Assembly (NCBI GenBank): GCA_016946835.1
Contig: JACVTC010000405.1
Location: 1-31,656, forward strand
Direction of reading: 5' to 3'
DNA from: Neocallimastix lanati (nom. inval.)
Taxonomy: Eukaryota; Neocallimastigomycota; Neocallimastigomycetes; Neocallimastigales; Neocallimastigaceae
DNA: 31,656 nt
This document shows positions 1-12,784 of this stretch, in pieces. Numbering within the stretch: position 1 is the first letter of the stretch; every line of letters starts with the position of its first letter. The notes beneath the pieces were generated by a model. It was given only the letters and a program-made list of their open reading frames with translations. It searched no databases and was not told where the DNA came from. Position numbers and translations under genes: made by a program.

Positions 1-1
1 T

Positions 2-115
2 CATTATGATTGCCAGCTTAAGGAGACATTCAACCGAAGAGACTTTCTACTATTGAAGCCGAATACCATAAATATTATTGAATGTCTTAAAGAAAGTTCT
101 CTAGATAAAAAGTGA
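2..115 (+). CDS. C-terminal end of an unrecognised protein (partial, cut by window edge)
   Basis: The frame beginning at base 2 is open for 37 codons and ends in TGA at 113-115. Its translation is a balanced, non-repetitive mix (it contains KETFNRRDFLLLKPNT and IIECLKESSLDKK), unlike the poly-Lys/Asn/Phe translations of the surrounding spacer, and this stretch is noticeably richer in G+C than what follows. I take it as the last part of a gene that begins outside the window. No family is recognisable from so short a piece, and a decayed transposon end is possible. Composition drops abruptly to A/T right after the stop, which fits a true 3' gene end. Confidence 0.4.
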   Translation, partial: HYDCQLKETFNRRDFLLLKPNTINIIECLKESSLDKK

Positions 116-244
116 TTTATTAGAGTTATTTCAAATTAAATATTAAATTAATTATATTTATGGTTAATTCATTAAGTAAAACAATCATAGAAAACAAGCA
201 AATTAAATTCAAATTTCAAAAACTCATAAATATAAAAATTTAAT

Positions 245-461
245 TTTATCAAGGATTACCATCAAAAAAAAAAAAAAAAATAAAAATAAAAATAAAAGAA
301 TCATACTCCGATATATCAAAACTTAATAAAATACATGTTTGCCGACGATGTTCCAACTAAATATATTAATGGAGACAAAATGACCAAATTAACAAACCTA
401 ATTTTTTAACAGAACAAAAAAAAAAAAATAAAAATTTAAATTTAAAATTGAAAGGGAATTT

Positions 462-509
<48 letters not shown>

Positions 510-562
510 AAAATTTAAATTTAAATTTAAATTTGAAAGGGAATTTATTTAAAAAAAAAAAA
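245..562. repeat. Poly-A tracts and a short tandem duplication
   Basis: Long A runs surround two copies of a short unit of the form TAAAAATTTAAATTT followed by GAAAGGGAATTTATTT, one starting near 429 and one near 508. The second copy has one extra TTTAAA step and a much longer A run before it. This looks like a local duplication with homopolymer slippage. No coding potential. Confidence 0.6.
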
Positions 563-1440
563 GATTTTTTTTTTTTTTGACATATATCATTTTATAATTT
601 AAATTATAAAGTTTAATTACCTTTATAGTTCACATTTTATTAAATTTAATTATTTTTAAATTCTTTATTTTTAATCTTCTTTATATATTTTACGCAAGCC
701 ATAATTTATATATATAAATTCATTATTTTCATAAATGTTGTAAATGGTAATTACCTTTAATGAATTCCATATTAATAAAATAAAGTTCAATTAATAATTA
801 TTAAATTCTACATTTTTCTTTTAATTACTTTATGTTTATTTTTTTTAAAATTGGCATACAAAAGGTCCACAAAAATGCCAATCTTTATTATTTGAAATTT
901 TCATTACATTTATTAAAATATAAATTAAAAATTATTTTTTATTGAAATTTAAAATTTAGAAATAAAAAAAAAAAAAAAATAATAAAATAAAATATAAAAT
1001 AAAAAAAAATAAATAAATAAAATATAAAAAAAAAAGAAATTAAAACAATTTTATCATTATTTCTATATAATATTATTTAATAATCAAGATATTGAATTTT
1101 ATTATTAATACCTAATATTAAAATTTATTAGTATTATAATATTATTTAGTAATCAAGTTAATTAATCAAAGTTATAAAAGTGTAAACACTTTTAACAAGA
1201 TAATAATAAATATTTTTAAAAATATTTAAAGCATTATTTTAAAAAAAAATATATATATATATTTTAATATTCTTAAATTTTTTTTATATTTGTTTTCTAC
1301 ATTATAAAATAATAATAATAATAATAATAATAAAGTCGTTTTTACAGTTATATATTATTAAAACTCTTTTTTTTTTTTTCTTATTATTTTTTTTTTATTA
1401 TAATCTTTTTATTATTTTTGTTATTGGTTAATTATATTTA
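563..1440. other. A/T spacer without recognisable genes
   Basis: Almost pure A/T sequence with homopolymers and a short (AAT)n run near 1309-1332. I see no open frame with protein-like composition and no RNA gene on either strand. Confidence 0.6.
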
Positions 1441-1893
1441 ATTAAAAACTAAAAATTAACTCTACAATAATTTTATTTTATTTTATTTTTTATTTAGTTG
1501 AATAATTGTAAATTATTATTTCTTTTATTATTAATATTTATTTTATTATTAATATTTATTTTATTATTAATATTTATATTATTATTAATATTTATTTTAT
1601 TATTAATATTTATTTATTATTAATATTTATATATTATTATTAATTCTATTATTTTTATTATTATTATTATTATTATTATTTCTTTTATTATTATTAATAT
1701 TTATTTTATTATTAATATTATATTATTATTATTATTTCTATTATTATTATTTCTATTATTATTATTATTATTTCTATTATTATTATTATTATTATTTATT
1801 AATTAAAAAACTAAAAATTAACTCTACAATAATTTTATTTTTATTTTTATTTTTATTTTTTATTTAGTTTGAATAATTGTAAAATTATTATTT
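1441..1893. repeat. Direct repeat flanking (ATT)n microsatellite
   Basis: A segment of roughly 85-90 bp occurs twice in the same orientation, at about 1441-1522 and 1802-1893. Both copies share ACTAAAAATTAACTCTACAA, then an A/T stretch, then TATTTAGTT and GAATAATTGTAAA. Between them lies an interrupted ATT/TATTTATTAATATT microsatellite (about 1524-1800). The layout suggests a tandem duplication whose unit is one direct-repeat copy plus microsatellite; the SINE-like element sits just after the second copy. Confidence 0.7.
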
Positions 1894-1907
1894 CTATTAT
1901 TATTATT

Positions 1908-1982
1908 GCCATGTTGGTCCAGTCGGTTAGGACGATACAGGTCACTGTAGAGGGCGGGGTTCGAATCCTCGGCATGGCACCA
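1908..1982 (+). tRNA. tRNA-Asp-like head of the SINE, probably not a functional tRNA
   Basis: The cloverleaf folds as follows: acceptor 1908-1914 with 1972-1978 (six Watson-Crick pairs plus one T-G), D stem GTCC/GGAC (1917-1920 with 1930-1933) and T arm CGGGG-TTCGAAT-CCTCG (1955-1971). The anticodon arm ATACA/TGTAG has four good pairs but only a 6-base loop, GGTCAC, holding GTC, the Asp anticodon. One loop base is missing and position 33 is not T, so it is unlikely to decode. After A1979 the genome reads CCA (1980-1982), which eukaryotic tRNA genes do not encode; it may be chance, or a sign of origin from a mature tRNA. Confidence 0.6.
1915..1968 (+). promoter_or_regulatory. Pol III internal promoter (A and B boxes)
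   Basis: A box TGGTCCAGTCGG at 1915-1926 matches the TRGYNNARNNGG consensus, and B box GGTTCGAATCC at 1958-1968 matches GGTTCGANTCC exactly. The two are about 31 bp apart, normal for tRNA-type promoters. They would drive transcription of the SINE-like element. Confidence 0.75.
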
Positions 1983-2348
1983 AATAATCGGATGAGGTTT
2001 CTATCCTGGGATATCATGAGACCACACGTGATGTCCATAAGGCTTTCCCTCAGATGATTATTTCACCCAACCCTGATACTACGCTTTGAATTGAAGCATA
2101 GACCTTGATGATTGTAAAATTTCCAATCGCCAATGATTACACCCACTAGGGAGGAGTTAATGGTTCCGTTCTGATGCTCGTGGTCATTAGAGATATATGT
2201 AGGAACGTTAGGAATGCATCTCCGGGCAGTGTGTAACGACGATTGAGAGCGGCGAAGCTGATACAGTATGCCAATAACTCATCACCTTACAGTTAATTAA
2301 TAACTGTATGGCCATATGGGAGATGGGTACCCATATGTGCAAGTCTAT

Positions 2349-2382
<34 letters not shown>

Positions 2383-2500
2383 CTATTATTATTATTATTT
2401 CTTTTATTATTAATATTTCTTTTATTATTAGTATTTATATTATTATTATTATTCTATTATTATTATTATTTCTATTATTATTATTATTATAATTATATCC
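2383..2500. repeat. (ATT)n microsatellite
   Basis: An interrupted ATT/TTC microsatellite that continues the repeat interrupted by the SINE-like insertion. It encodes only Leu/Phe/Tyr strings on the plus strand and is not a gene. Confidence 0.75.
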
Positions 2501-2659
2501 TTTTTTTTATAGTTTAATTTTTTTTATCGTTTTTATATTATTATTAGTAGTTAAAAAAAAATTAAGCGAAAAAAAAAAAAAAAAAATAAAAAAAAAAAAA
2601 TATAATTAATAATATAAAATATTAAAATTCTTATCAATATATAAAAAAAATTTGATAAA

Positions 2660-2906
2660 CTTTAATTTCGTTTTCTAGGTAGGGTAGGGTTTCTCTTTTC
2701 TTCAAAAAAAAAAAAAAAAATAAATAGTTTTAGTTCGGCAGAGGGATATGATCTACTTCTTTTGAACTTTTGAGATAGACTTTAGGTGGAGGTGGACCAC
2801 TGGACCACTAAGGACTTAGTGGAGTTTACTTAATTTATTTGAAGTATAGGAAGAAAGAAGAAAACCTTAGGAAAAAGAGGGTCGATGACTTTACCTCTAG
2901 TTTTCT

Positions 2907-2946
<40 letters not shown>

Positions 2947-3110
2947 AAGACAGTTTTTTTTTTAAAAGGGAAGGGGATGAAAAAAAAGAGTTTCTGATAA
3001 AAAAAAAAAAGAGTTTTTGATAAAAAAAATTTCCTACAAAAGAAAAAAAAAAAAAAAGAGAGAGAGAGCTTCAGGACAGAATTTTATTTTTTTTACCCCA
3101 AGCAGTAGTC
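2660..3110. other. G+C-richer unidentified tract broken by homopolymers
   Basis: This block contrasts with its surroundings in carrying many G residues (for example AGGTAGGGTAGGGTTTCTC near 2677, and GGTGGAGGTGGACC near 2785). It contains a perfect 7-bp hairpin, CCACTAA-GGAC-TTAGTGG (2805-2822), and a doubled GGACCACT. A and T homopolymers divide it, and a short unit near GAGTTTCTGATAAAAA is duplicated around 2987-3028. No open frame of protein-like composition is visible. It may be an eroded transposable element, but I cannot assign a family. Confidence 0.35.
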
Positions 3111-4131
3111 GAGTTCAAGTTGATTTTTTTTTTTTTTTTTTTTTTTTTAATTGTTATATATATTTTTAAATCTTTTATATTTTTTTAAATTTGTATTATT
3201 AACCCAATCCATTCGTTTTTTTTTTTTTTTTTTTTTTATTTTTTTAAATTGAAAATATGACCATAATTATTGGTTATTATGTAAAAATACTTTTATAATT
3301 TTTTCTTTTTATATTTTGTAATGACCGTAGATTGATGACCATTCAAGTTTCTTTTTCTTATAGTTTTTAACTCAATATTTTGGTGTAGCAAAAATAATAA
3401 TATATTTCTTTATCTATTTTATTTTTTATCTTCTAACACTAATAAATATATAAAAATAATAAAAAATATAAAAATTTTTTTTTCCCAAAAAATTCTAAAT
3501 AAAAGAATTTTCTGAAACAAAAATCAGATAATTTTTATACTTCTAAATTTAAATTTAAATTTTATTTTAACTATTTATTTTATTTTTTTTTTTTTTTTTA
3601 TTTTTTTTAAAATATTAACAAAATGTATTTTTTTTTTTTTTTTTTTTTATTTTTTTATAAAAGTCCAACTTTGATGGATGCTCCATTAATGTTCAAAAAA
3701 AAAAAAAAAAATTTTTTTTATTATGAAAACTTTATTTAATATAGAATTGTAATACCAAAAATTTATTAAATAATAAATAAATTTTAAATTAACCACAAAA
3801 ATAAAAATTTTTTCTGTTATTTTTCCTTTTTTTTTTTTTTTTTTTTTTATTTATTAAAATACAACTCTTTATTAATAAAATAAAACTTCCCTTTCTTTAT
3901 ATTGTACATAAACTCAAAATTACTAAATTATAAAACTTTTTTTTTTTTTTTATTCAAGAGGTATAACTATAAAATATATATTTTAAATGTCAGATAAATA
4001 AAGCCGCAATTTATAATAGTAAGAACGAAAGTATATAATCAAAAGTCAAAGACATATAAATTTAAAATATTACAAAATAAAGGAAATTAATTAAAAAAAA
4101 AAAAAATTAAATTATATAAAAATTGAAAAAT
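3111..4131. other. A/T spacer without recognisable genes
   Basis: Low-complexity A/T DNA with many T runs of about 15-25 bases. No frame of protein-like composition and no RNA gene is visible on either strand. Confidence 0.55.
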
Positions 4132-4243
4132 AATTTGGCTTGACTTTTTAACAAAATATTTAAATGAATCTGTAATGAAACAATTAGAGAAATATTTTAT
4201 TAGCAAGAATAGAAGAGCATTAAACTTACAGGGGAGATGTTAG
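4132..4243 (+). mobile_element. 3' end of a Ty1/copia polyprotein (RNase H terminus), frameshifted
   Basis: From 4132 the plus strand reads NLA, then after skipping base 4141 it reads DFLTKYLNESVMKQLEKYF and runs to a TAG at 4241-4243. The 'NLADFLTK' signature is the conserved C-terminal end of the RNase H region of Ty1/copia polyproteins, and a purine-rich tract (CAGGGGAGA, 4229-4237) stands directly before an LTR start, as in an intact element. Everything upstream is gone, so this is a 5'-truncated relic with one frameshift. Assignment to copia rests on this short motif plus its position against a polypurine tract and TGTTA. Confidence 0.65.
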
Positions 4244-4515
4244 AAATAAGTTTAATATAATAAATAAAATAAATAATAAATAAATATAAAATAAAATTAA
4301 CTTAAATAGAAGTATAAAAAAAAAAAAAAACTTAATTATAAAAAAAATAAATTTATGTATATTGTGGCGTATATCATTAAAAAGTATACATAATATGAAT
4401 CAATGTAAAATTATTTTAGATAGAAATATAAATTTTCTCTTTATAAATTATATATTATGTATGTGAATTCTTTTAATATAATAAATATAAAGTGTGATTA
4501 ATAAAAATCTTAACA
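4238..4515 (+). mobile_element. Candidate copia LTR (TGTTA...TAACA)
   Basis: The sequence starts TGTTAGAAATAAG directly after the polypurine tract and ends CTTAACA at 4509-4515, giving the 5-bp inverted ends TGTTA/TAACA typical of LTRs, with a length of 278 bp. It contains a possible TATA element (TTTATAAATTATATATTA, near 4440-4457). GTGGCGTAT inside it (near 4373) recurs in the solo LTR at 13697-13956, which suggests related families. The right boundary is inferred from the inverted ends only. Confidence 0.5.
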
Positions 4516-4560
4516 TAAGATAAAAATAAATATTTTTAGCAAAATACAATTATAAAAAAA

Positions 4561-4588
4561 TAAATATTTATTATTTATTATTATTTAA

Positions 4589-4642
<54 letters not shown>
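4561..4642. repeat. (ATT)n microsatellite
   Basis: A TATT/ATT microsatellite, nearly pure ATT from about 4594, that stops where similarity to the 8496-12275 gene begins. It marks the left breakpoint of the duplicated gene fragment. Confidence 0.8.
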
Positions 4643-4644
<2 letters not shown>

Positions 4645-4647
4645 AAT

Positions 4648-5407
4648 CATTTAGAATATCATTTACTGAAAAAAGAGTATTTTTCTTAGATATATATTTC
4701 TTGATGATTTAATTCATCAATAAAATGGCGTAAATATTCTAAAAATTCTCTATTTGGAATTTTAAAATATATTATATCTTTCGATTTCTTTTTTTTTTTT
4801 TTTTTTTAATTAATCTATTTTTATATTCTTGAATTTCATCTGCATCCATATTTAACTACTTTAGGGTTATTTGATGAAATTTTTATAATTAATTTATTCA
4901 TATTTTTTATATTTTCTTTATATTCTTCTTCGTCTGCTACTGTTAAATAACCAAAAAAAAATATAAAACTTTCTAGCGGTCTTCATATGTTAAATAATTT
5001 TATTCAATTAGTGAAAGTTTATCAAATGAAAATTCAATTATTTTACCACATAATAAATTTAAAAATTCCACATCAAAATTAAGGATACTAATTTTAAGAA
5101 GATTTTTTAATTCTTCATTTTTCTCTGAATAAATCCAATAATTGGATAATTCAAAATTATCACTTTTATTCTTATTTTTCTGAAAGAATTTTATTATATA
5201 ATATGGATAATAAATATTTTTAATAATACCTTTATCAGAAAAATAAAAATATCCACAATATTTTTTTTTTATAAGTCTTTCTTTAATTCCATCTTTTGTG
5301 TTATCACTGTCAATTTTTTCTTTGCTATCAGAAATACTAAAATTGAATAACACGTTTTTTAATTCGTCTTCAGTAAATTCATAGCAATCACTAAAATAAT
5401 TATCTTT
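4648..5407 (-). pseudogene. Truncated paralogue of the AAA-ATPase-like gene (C-terminal part of module 2)
   Basis: On the minus strand this segment matches about 8497-9245 of the large gene both in DNA and protein. The longest open piece, 5353-5000, contains KNKNKSDNFELSNYW and FLNLLCGKI, matching KNKNKRDNFELSNYW and FLNLLCGKI in the gene. The match continues through SVNDILN near 4650. It covers only the helical region after the second ATPase core and carries several frameshifts and stops (for example in the poly-T near 4791-4807). It ends at an (ATT)n tract on one side and at an (AAAAT)n satellite on the other. It cannot encode a working ATPase. Where it aligns to the large gene it shows the ancestral reading frame and helps to diagnose that gene's own frameshift. 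Confidence 0.85.
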
Positions 5408-6478
5408 AAAAAAAAAATAAAATAAAACATAAAGAATAAAATAAAATAAAATAAAATAAAATAAAACATAAAGAATAAAATAAAATAAAATAAAATAAAA
5501 TAAAACATAAAGAATAAAATAAAATAAAATAAAATAAAAAAAATTAATAGTAGAATGTTAAATATAAAGTACAGATTGTATAAAATAAAATAAAATAAAA
5601 TAAAATAAAATAAAATAAAATAAAATAAAATAAAATAAAATAAAATAAAATAAAATAAAATAAAATAAAATAAAATAAAATAAAATAAAATAAAATAAAA
5701 TAAAAAAAATTAATAGTAGAATGTTAAATATAAAGTACAGATTGTATAAAATAAAATAAAATAAAATAAAATAAAATAAAATAAAATAAAATAAAATAAA
5801 ATAAAATAAAATAAAATAAAATAAAATAAAATAAAATAAAATAAAATAAAATAAAATAAAATAAAATAAAATAAAATAAAATAAAATAAAAAAAATTAAT
5901 AGTAGAATGTTAAATATAAAGTACAGATTGTATAAAATAAAATAAAATAAAATAAAATAAAATAAAATAAAATAAAATAAAATAAAATATATAGTAAATA
6001 GTAGAATGTTAAATATAAAGTACAGATTGTATAAAATAAAATAAAATAAAATAAAATAAAATAAAATAAAATAAAATAAAATAAAATATATAGTAAATAG
6101 TAGAATATTAAATATAAAGTACAGATTGAGTAAAATAAAATAAAATAATATAAAATAAAATAAAATAAAATAAAATAAAATAAAATAAAACAGAATAAAA
6201 TAAAATAAAATAAAATAAAATAAAATAAAATAAAATAAAATAAAATAAAATAAAATAAAATAAAATAAAATAAAATAAAATAAAATAAAATAAAATAAAA
6301 TAAAATAAAATAAAATAAAATAAAATAAAACAGAATAAAATAAAACAGAATAAAATAAAACAGAATAAAATAAAATAAAATAAAATAAAATAAAATAAAA
6401 TAAAATAAAATAAAATAAAATAAAATAAAATAAAATAAAATAAAATAAAATAAAATAAAATAAAATAAAATAAATTAC
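5408..6478. repeat. Composite (AAAAT)n satellite with embedded 45-bp cassettes
   Basis: About 1.07 kb of the pentanucleotide TAAAA on the plus strand. The first 120 bp is a 39-bp higher-order unit (ACATAAAGAATAAAATAAAA...) repeated three times (about 5424, 5463, 5502). Five copies of a conserved cassette follow, recognisable by AGTAGAATGTTAAATATAAA and GTACAGATTG, with ACAG at 5571, 5737, 5923, 6022 and 6121. They are separated by pure pentamer arrays of differing length. Isolated variants AACAGAAT occur near 6189 and three times between 6329 and 6364. The minus strand is open in one frame for 311 codons only because a 5-base repeat without stops encodes a cyclic FILFY peptide. Confidence 0.9.
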
Positions 6479-6787
6479 AGAAAATTTAAACAATTTTATA
6501 TTATATTATATTATATTATATAAGTATATAAATATGAATATATTTTTTCAATTATTGTATATTTTAAATTAAATTATTTTTATTTTATTTATTAGGGTTT
6601 GGAATGGTTAATCCATTTGATATATAAAATAATTTATTATTTTTATTATTTATATTAACTGTTAGAATAGGTGAAACATATGAAAAAAGTGTCATATTTT
6701 ATTAAAAACATAATAAAATAACTTAAAATTGAAGCCTATTTAATACATTGTCAAATATGTTAATGCATATTGTAATAAATTAAATAT

Positions 6788-7090
6788 ACAAGCCACATTA
6801 TAAGCATATAAATACATGTAAATTCGTATTAGTTTAATCTTTAGTTAAGTTAATAAGTAGCTCAATAATAACCCTTAATCATAATATATTCATTTAATAA
6901 AGTTAACATATAAATTTCCAAATTCCTAATATTAACAAATATTAATAAAATTTGTTACAATATGTGAATTTATATATTAAATGAATCTTGAATAATGATC
7001 ATATAAATTATTAATATAAACGTAATATAATGTAATTAATTAAAAGTATTTAGAACAAGCCACATTTTTAGTATAAATACATGTAAATTT
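6788..7090. repeat. Dispersed 36-bp direct repeat, possible LTR remnants
   Basis: ACAAGCCACATT...TATAAATACATGTAAATT occurs at 6788-6824 and again, with small differences, at 7055-7090. The stretches around both copies look loosely alike. A related sequence on the opposite strand (AATGTGGCTTATAGTGGCGTAT, near 13888) lies within the solo LTR, so these may be fragments of that LTR family in reverse orientation. A TGTTAG at 6660 may be an LTR end, but I could not find a matching partner with a target duplication. Confidence 0.35.
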
Positions 7091-7099
7091 CATGATGTT

Positions 7100-7767
7100 G
7101 AACATGGCTAGTTAACCTATTTTATATTTACTTATAAATAAACCTTTTTAATAAAAAACTTCATATCAAATAAAACAATAATTTAAATAAATATATAAAA
7201 TTTTAATAAAAATAGTTAATTTTTAAAATTTTGAATATAAATTTAAGTAATAAAAAATTCATTCATTGATTCATGATTAAAGTTAAAATTTAAATTCACA
7301 CAAATAAGAATTAAAATAAAATTAAAAAAATTTTTTTAACTGAAAAATACCAAAAAAAAAAAAAATAAAATAAAATAAAAAAAAAAATTAATAATAATAA
7401 AAAAAAAAATTAATAATATTAATGATAAAAAAAAAGTAAAAACTTTTCAATTTTATGATGATAATTTTTTTTTTTATTTTTTTTTTTTTTTTTTTTTATA
7501 AAATAATTTTAATATATTTATTTATTATTATTTAATTAAAATAAAGTATAAAATGTTGAATTTTAAACAATTTATTAATAAAATAAATAATAATTATTAT
7601 TAAAATAAAAATAAATTTATAATTTTTTGTCTTAATATTATTATTTATTATTTAATTATTCAATTATTAATAATATTCAATTATTCAATTATTATTAATT
7701 TTATTTATTAATTATTATTTATCAATTATTTATTATTATTTATTAATTATCTATTTATTATTTATTT

Positions 7768-7802
<35 letters not shown>

Positions 7803-7840
7803 ATATAAATTATATATTCTTAATGTTTGCTTATTTTTTT
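7100..7840. repeat. Low-complexity A/T spacer with homopolymers and ATT/TTATTA repeats
   Basis: Poly-A runs (for example about 7770-7800), poly-T runs (about 7465-7498) and irregular ATTATT/CAATTATT repeats. No gene is visible on either strand. Confidence 0.6.
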
Positions 7841-7932
7841 TTAATTTTTTTTTCTTGCATTATATTATTTTTTATTATTATTATTATTATTTATTATTAT
7901 TTTTATTATTATTTTTATTATTAGTTTTACCT

Positions 7933-8495
7933 TTAAATTTTATTATCATCTTCATTATCTTCATATTCTTTTATATTTTCATCATTCACTTTCATTTCAA
8001 TAAGGCATTTTTTTCTAAAAAAAAGCCATATCATACTTTATAATACTTTTAAAATCATTAAATTTAAATTTTTCATCATATATTTTTTTTCAATTTGGTT
8101 TATGGCTATTTTACATGCTTCACTTAAAGAGTTCTTGTCATCGCTCTTGGATACTTTAATTTCAATTATAATATATTCATCTTTTACTTTTTCATGAGGA
8201 AAACCTATATCAATTATACCTTGTCCACTTTCCTGTTCTACTGCTAAACCTTTAACATTAAGATTAAAAAAACAACTGCATTAAAAATAGTTGATAAAAA
8301 TGTTCAGGAGGTGAACTTTCCGTCAATTCTGTCGATTCCGTAGTTTTCTTTGATTTCTTTGATTTCTTTTTGTTACTAATAGGTAAATGATGAAATGACG
8401 TGAACTAAATATTGATAGATATTTACTTAAATTTTCATTAATTACTTTTAATTTTTTTTAATTTTTTTTTTTATAAATTTCATTAATAAATTCAT

Positions 8496-8520
<25 letters not shown>
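7933..8520 (-). pseudogene. Frameshifted C-terminal PD-(D/E)XK nuclease region of the AAA-ATPase-like gene
   Basis: Downstream of the stop of the long gene, minus-strand coding continues in broken frames. In order it reads VNDILNEFINEIYKKK (from about 8514), HHLPISNKKKSKKSKK (about 8390), SSPPEHFYQLF (about 8318), then a piece with GQGIIDIGFPHE and YIIIEIKVSKS (about 8227-8150), then YDEKFKFNDFKSIIKYDMAFF and CLIEMKV, ending at TAA 7935-7933. The G-x-G-x-x-D ... E-x-K pattern followed by a helix with Ala/Gln-Ile is that of the PD-(D/E)XK domain usually fused to AAA-ATPase-like domains (Pfam PDDEXK_9, formerly DUF1703). At least four frame changes, mostly in A or T runs, separate these pieces, so nuclease production would need repair, splicing or recoding. 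Catalytic residues themselves look intact. Confidence 0.75.
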
Positions 8521-12275
<3,755 letters not shown>

Positions 12276-12784
12276 TTAAAAATATTTTTTTTTTTTTTTT
12301 TTGATTTAATAAAAAATTATATAAAATATTATTAAAACTTTTTATATGAAATACTAATACCAATAATAATATAGATAATAAAAATTAGAATTCAAAACTT
12401 TCTCAAATTGAAAAAAAAAAAAAAAAAAAAAATGATTAAGTCTTGAAACTGATCAAATAAATAATATTAAACCTGAAGGTAAAAAAAATTATTACCTCCT
12501 TTTATATATAAATATATATTTAAAAATAATTTGGTCATAACAAAACTTATGTCCATATAAAAAAAATTTTTTATTTTTAGATATATAATTTAATTTATTT
12601 ATGACCATTTAAAAGATAAGTTAACTTTTTCTCCTTCTGAATTAATAAAAAATAATCAAAAATATCAATTAATATTATTTTTAAAAATAATAAAAAAAAA
12701 TAAATAAATATAAATTTTTTTTTTGTTATTAATATAAAAAATTGATTTTTGTTGAGATTATTTTTATAAATAATTTTAATTATT
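12276..12784. other. 5' flank of the large gene
   Basis: A T run (about 12285-12302, i.e. poly-A on the gene strand) sits 10-27 bases upstream of the start codon, and a second A run is near 12411-12431. The rest is A/T spacer. No clear promoter motif can be distinguished from background. Confidence 0.4.

Larger units (their letters stand above)
1908..2382 (+). mobile_element. tRNA-derived SINE-like retroposon with poly(T) 3' end
   Basis: A G+C-richer block begins with a complete tRNA-like head (1908-1979), continues as about 370 bp of unique body, and ends in a T run from about 2350. The head contains both RNA polymerase III internal promoter boxes. The sequence TTTCTATTATTATTATT occurs immediately before the head (1891-1907) and again immediately after the T run (2380-2396), as expected of a target-site duplication; because the target is an ATT microsatellite this could partly be chance. 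The body starts with a near-palindromic pair of arms (1983-1997 with 2048-2062) able to form a hairpin. SINEs ending in T runs are known (for example rice p-SINE1). I do not recognise this family, and the LINE that mobilised it is not in the window. Confidence 0.7.

Noticed and set aside
1908-1980. Functional tRNA-Asp gene
   Set aside because: The anticodon loop has six bases without T33, and the fold is embedded in a retroposon-like unit with target duplication.
1853-2057. Two overlapping frames of about 60 codons on opposite strands
   Set aside because: They overlap the tRNA-like head and start of the SINE-like body. Their openness follows from its better G+C content, and neither resembles a protein.
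2308-2517. Phe/Leu/Tyr frame
   Set aside because: Translation of the SINE T tail and ATT microsatellite.
2675-2690. TAGGGTAGGGTTT as interstitial telomere repeat
   Set aside because: Only two TAGGG units, no array, and the context is a G-rich unique tract.
5558-6493. 311-codon minus-strand open frame
   Set aside because: It is the (AAAAT)n satellite read as a cyclic FILFY peptide. A stop-free pentamer is open by arithmetic, not by selection, and the frame has no other composition.
7855-8043. Plus-strand frame of 62 codons
   Set aside because: Its right part is antisense to the C-terminal nuclease region of the minus-strand gene, and its left part is ATT microsatellite.
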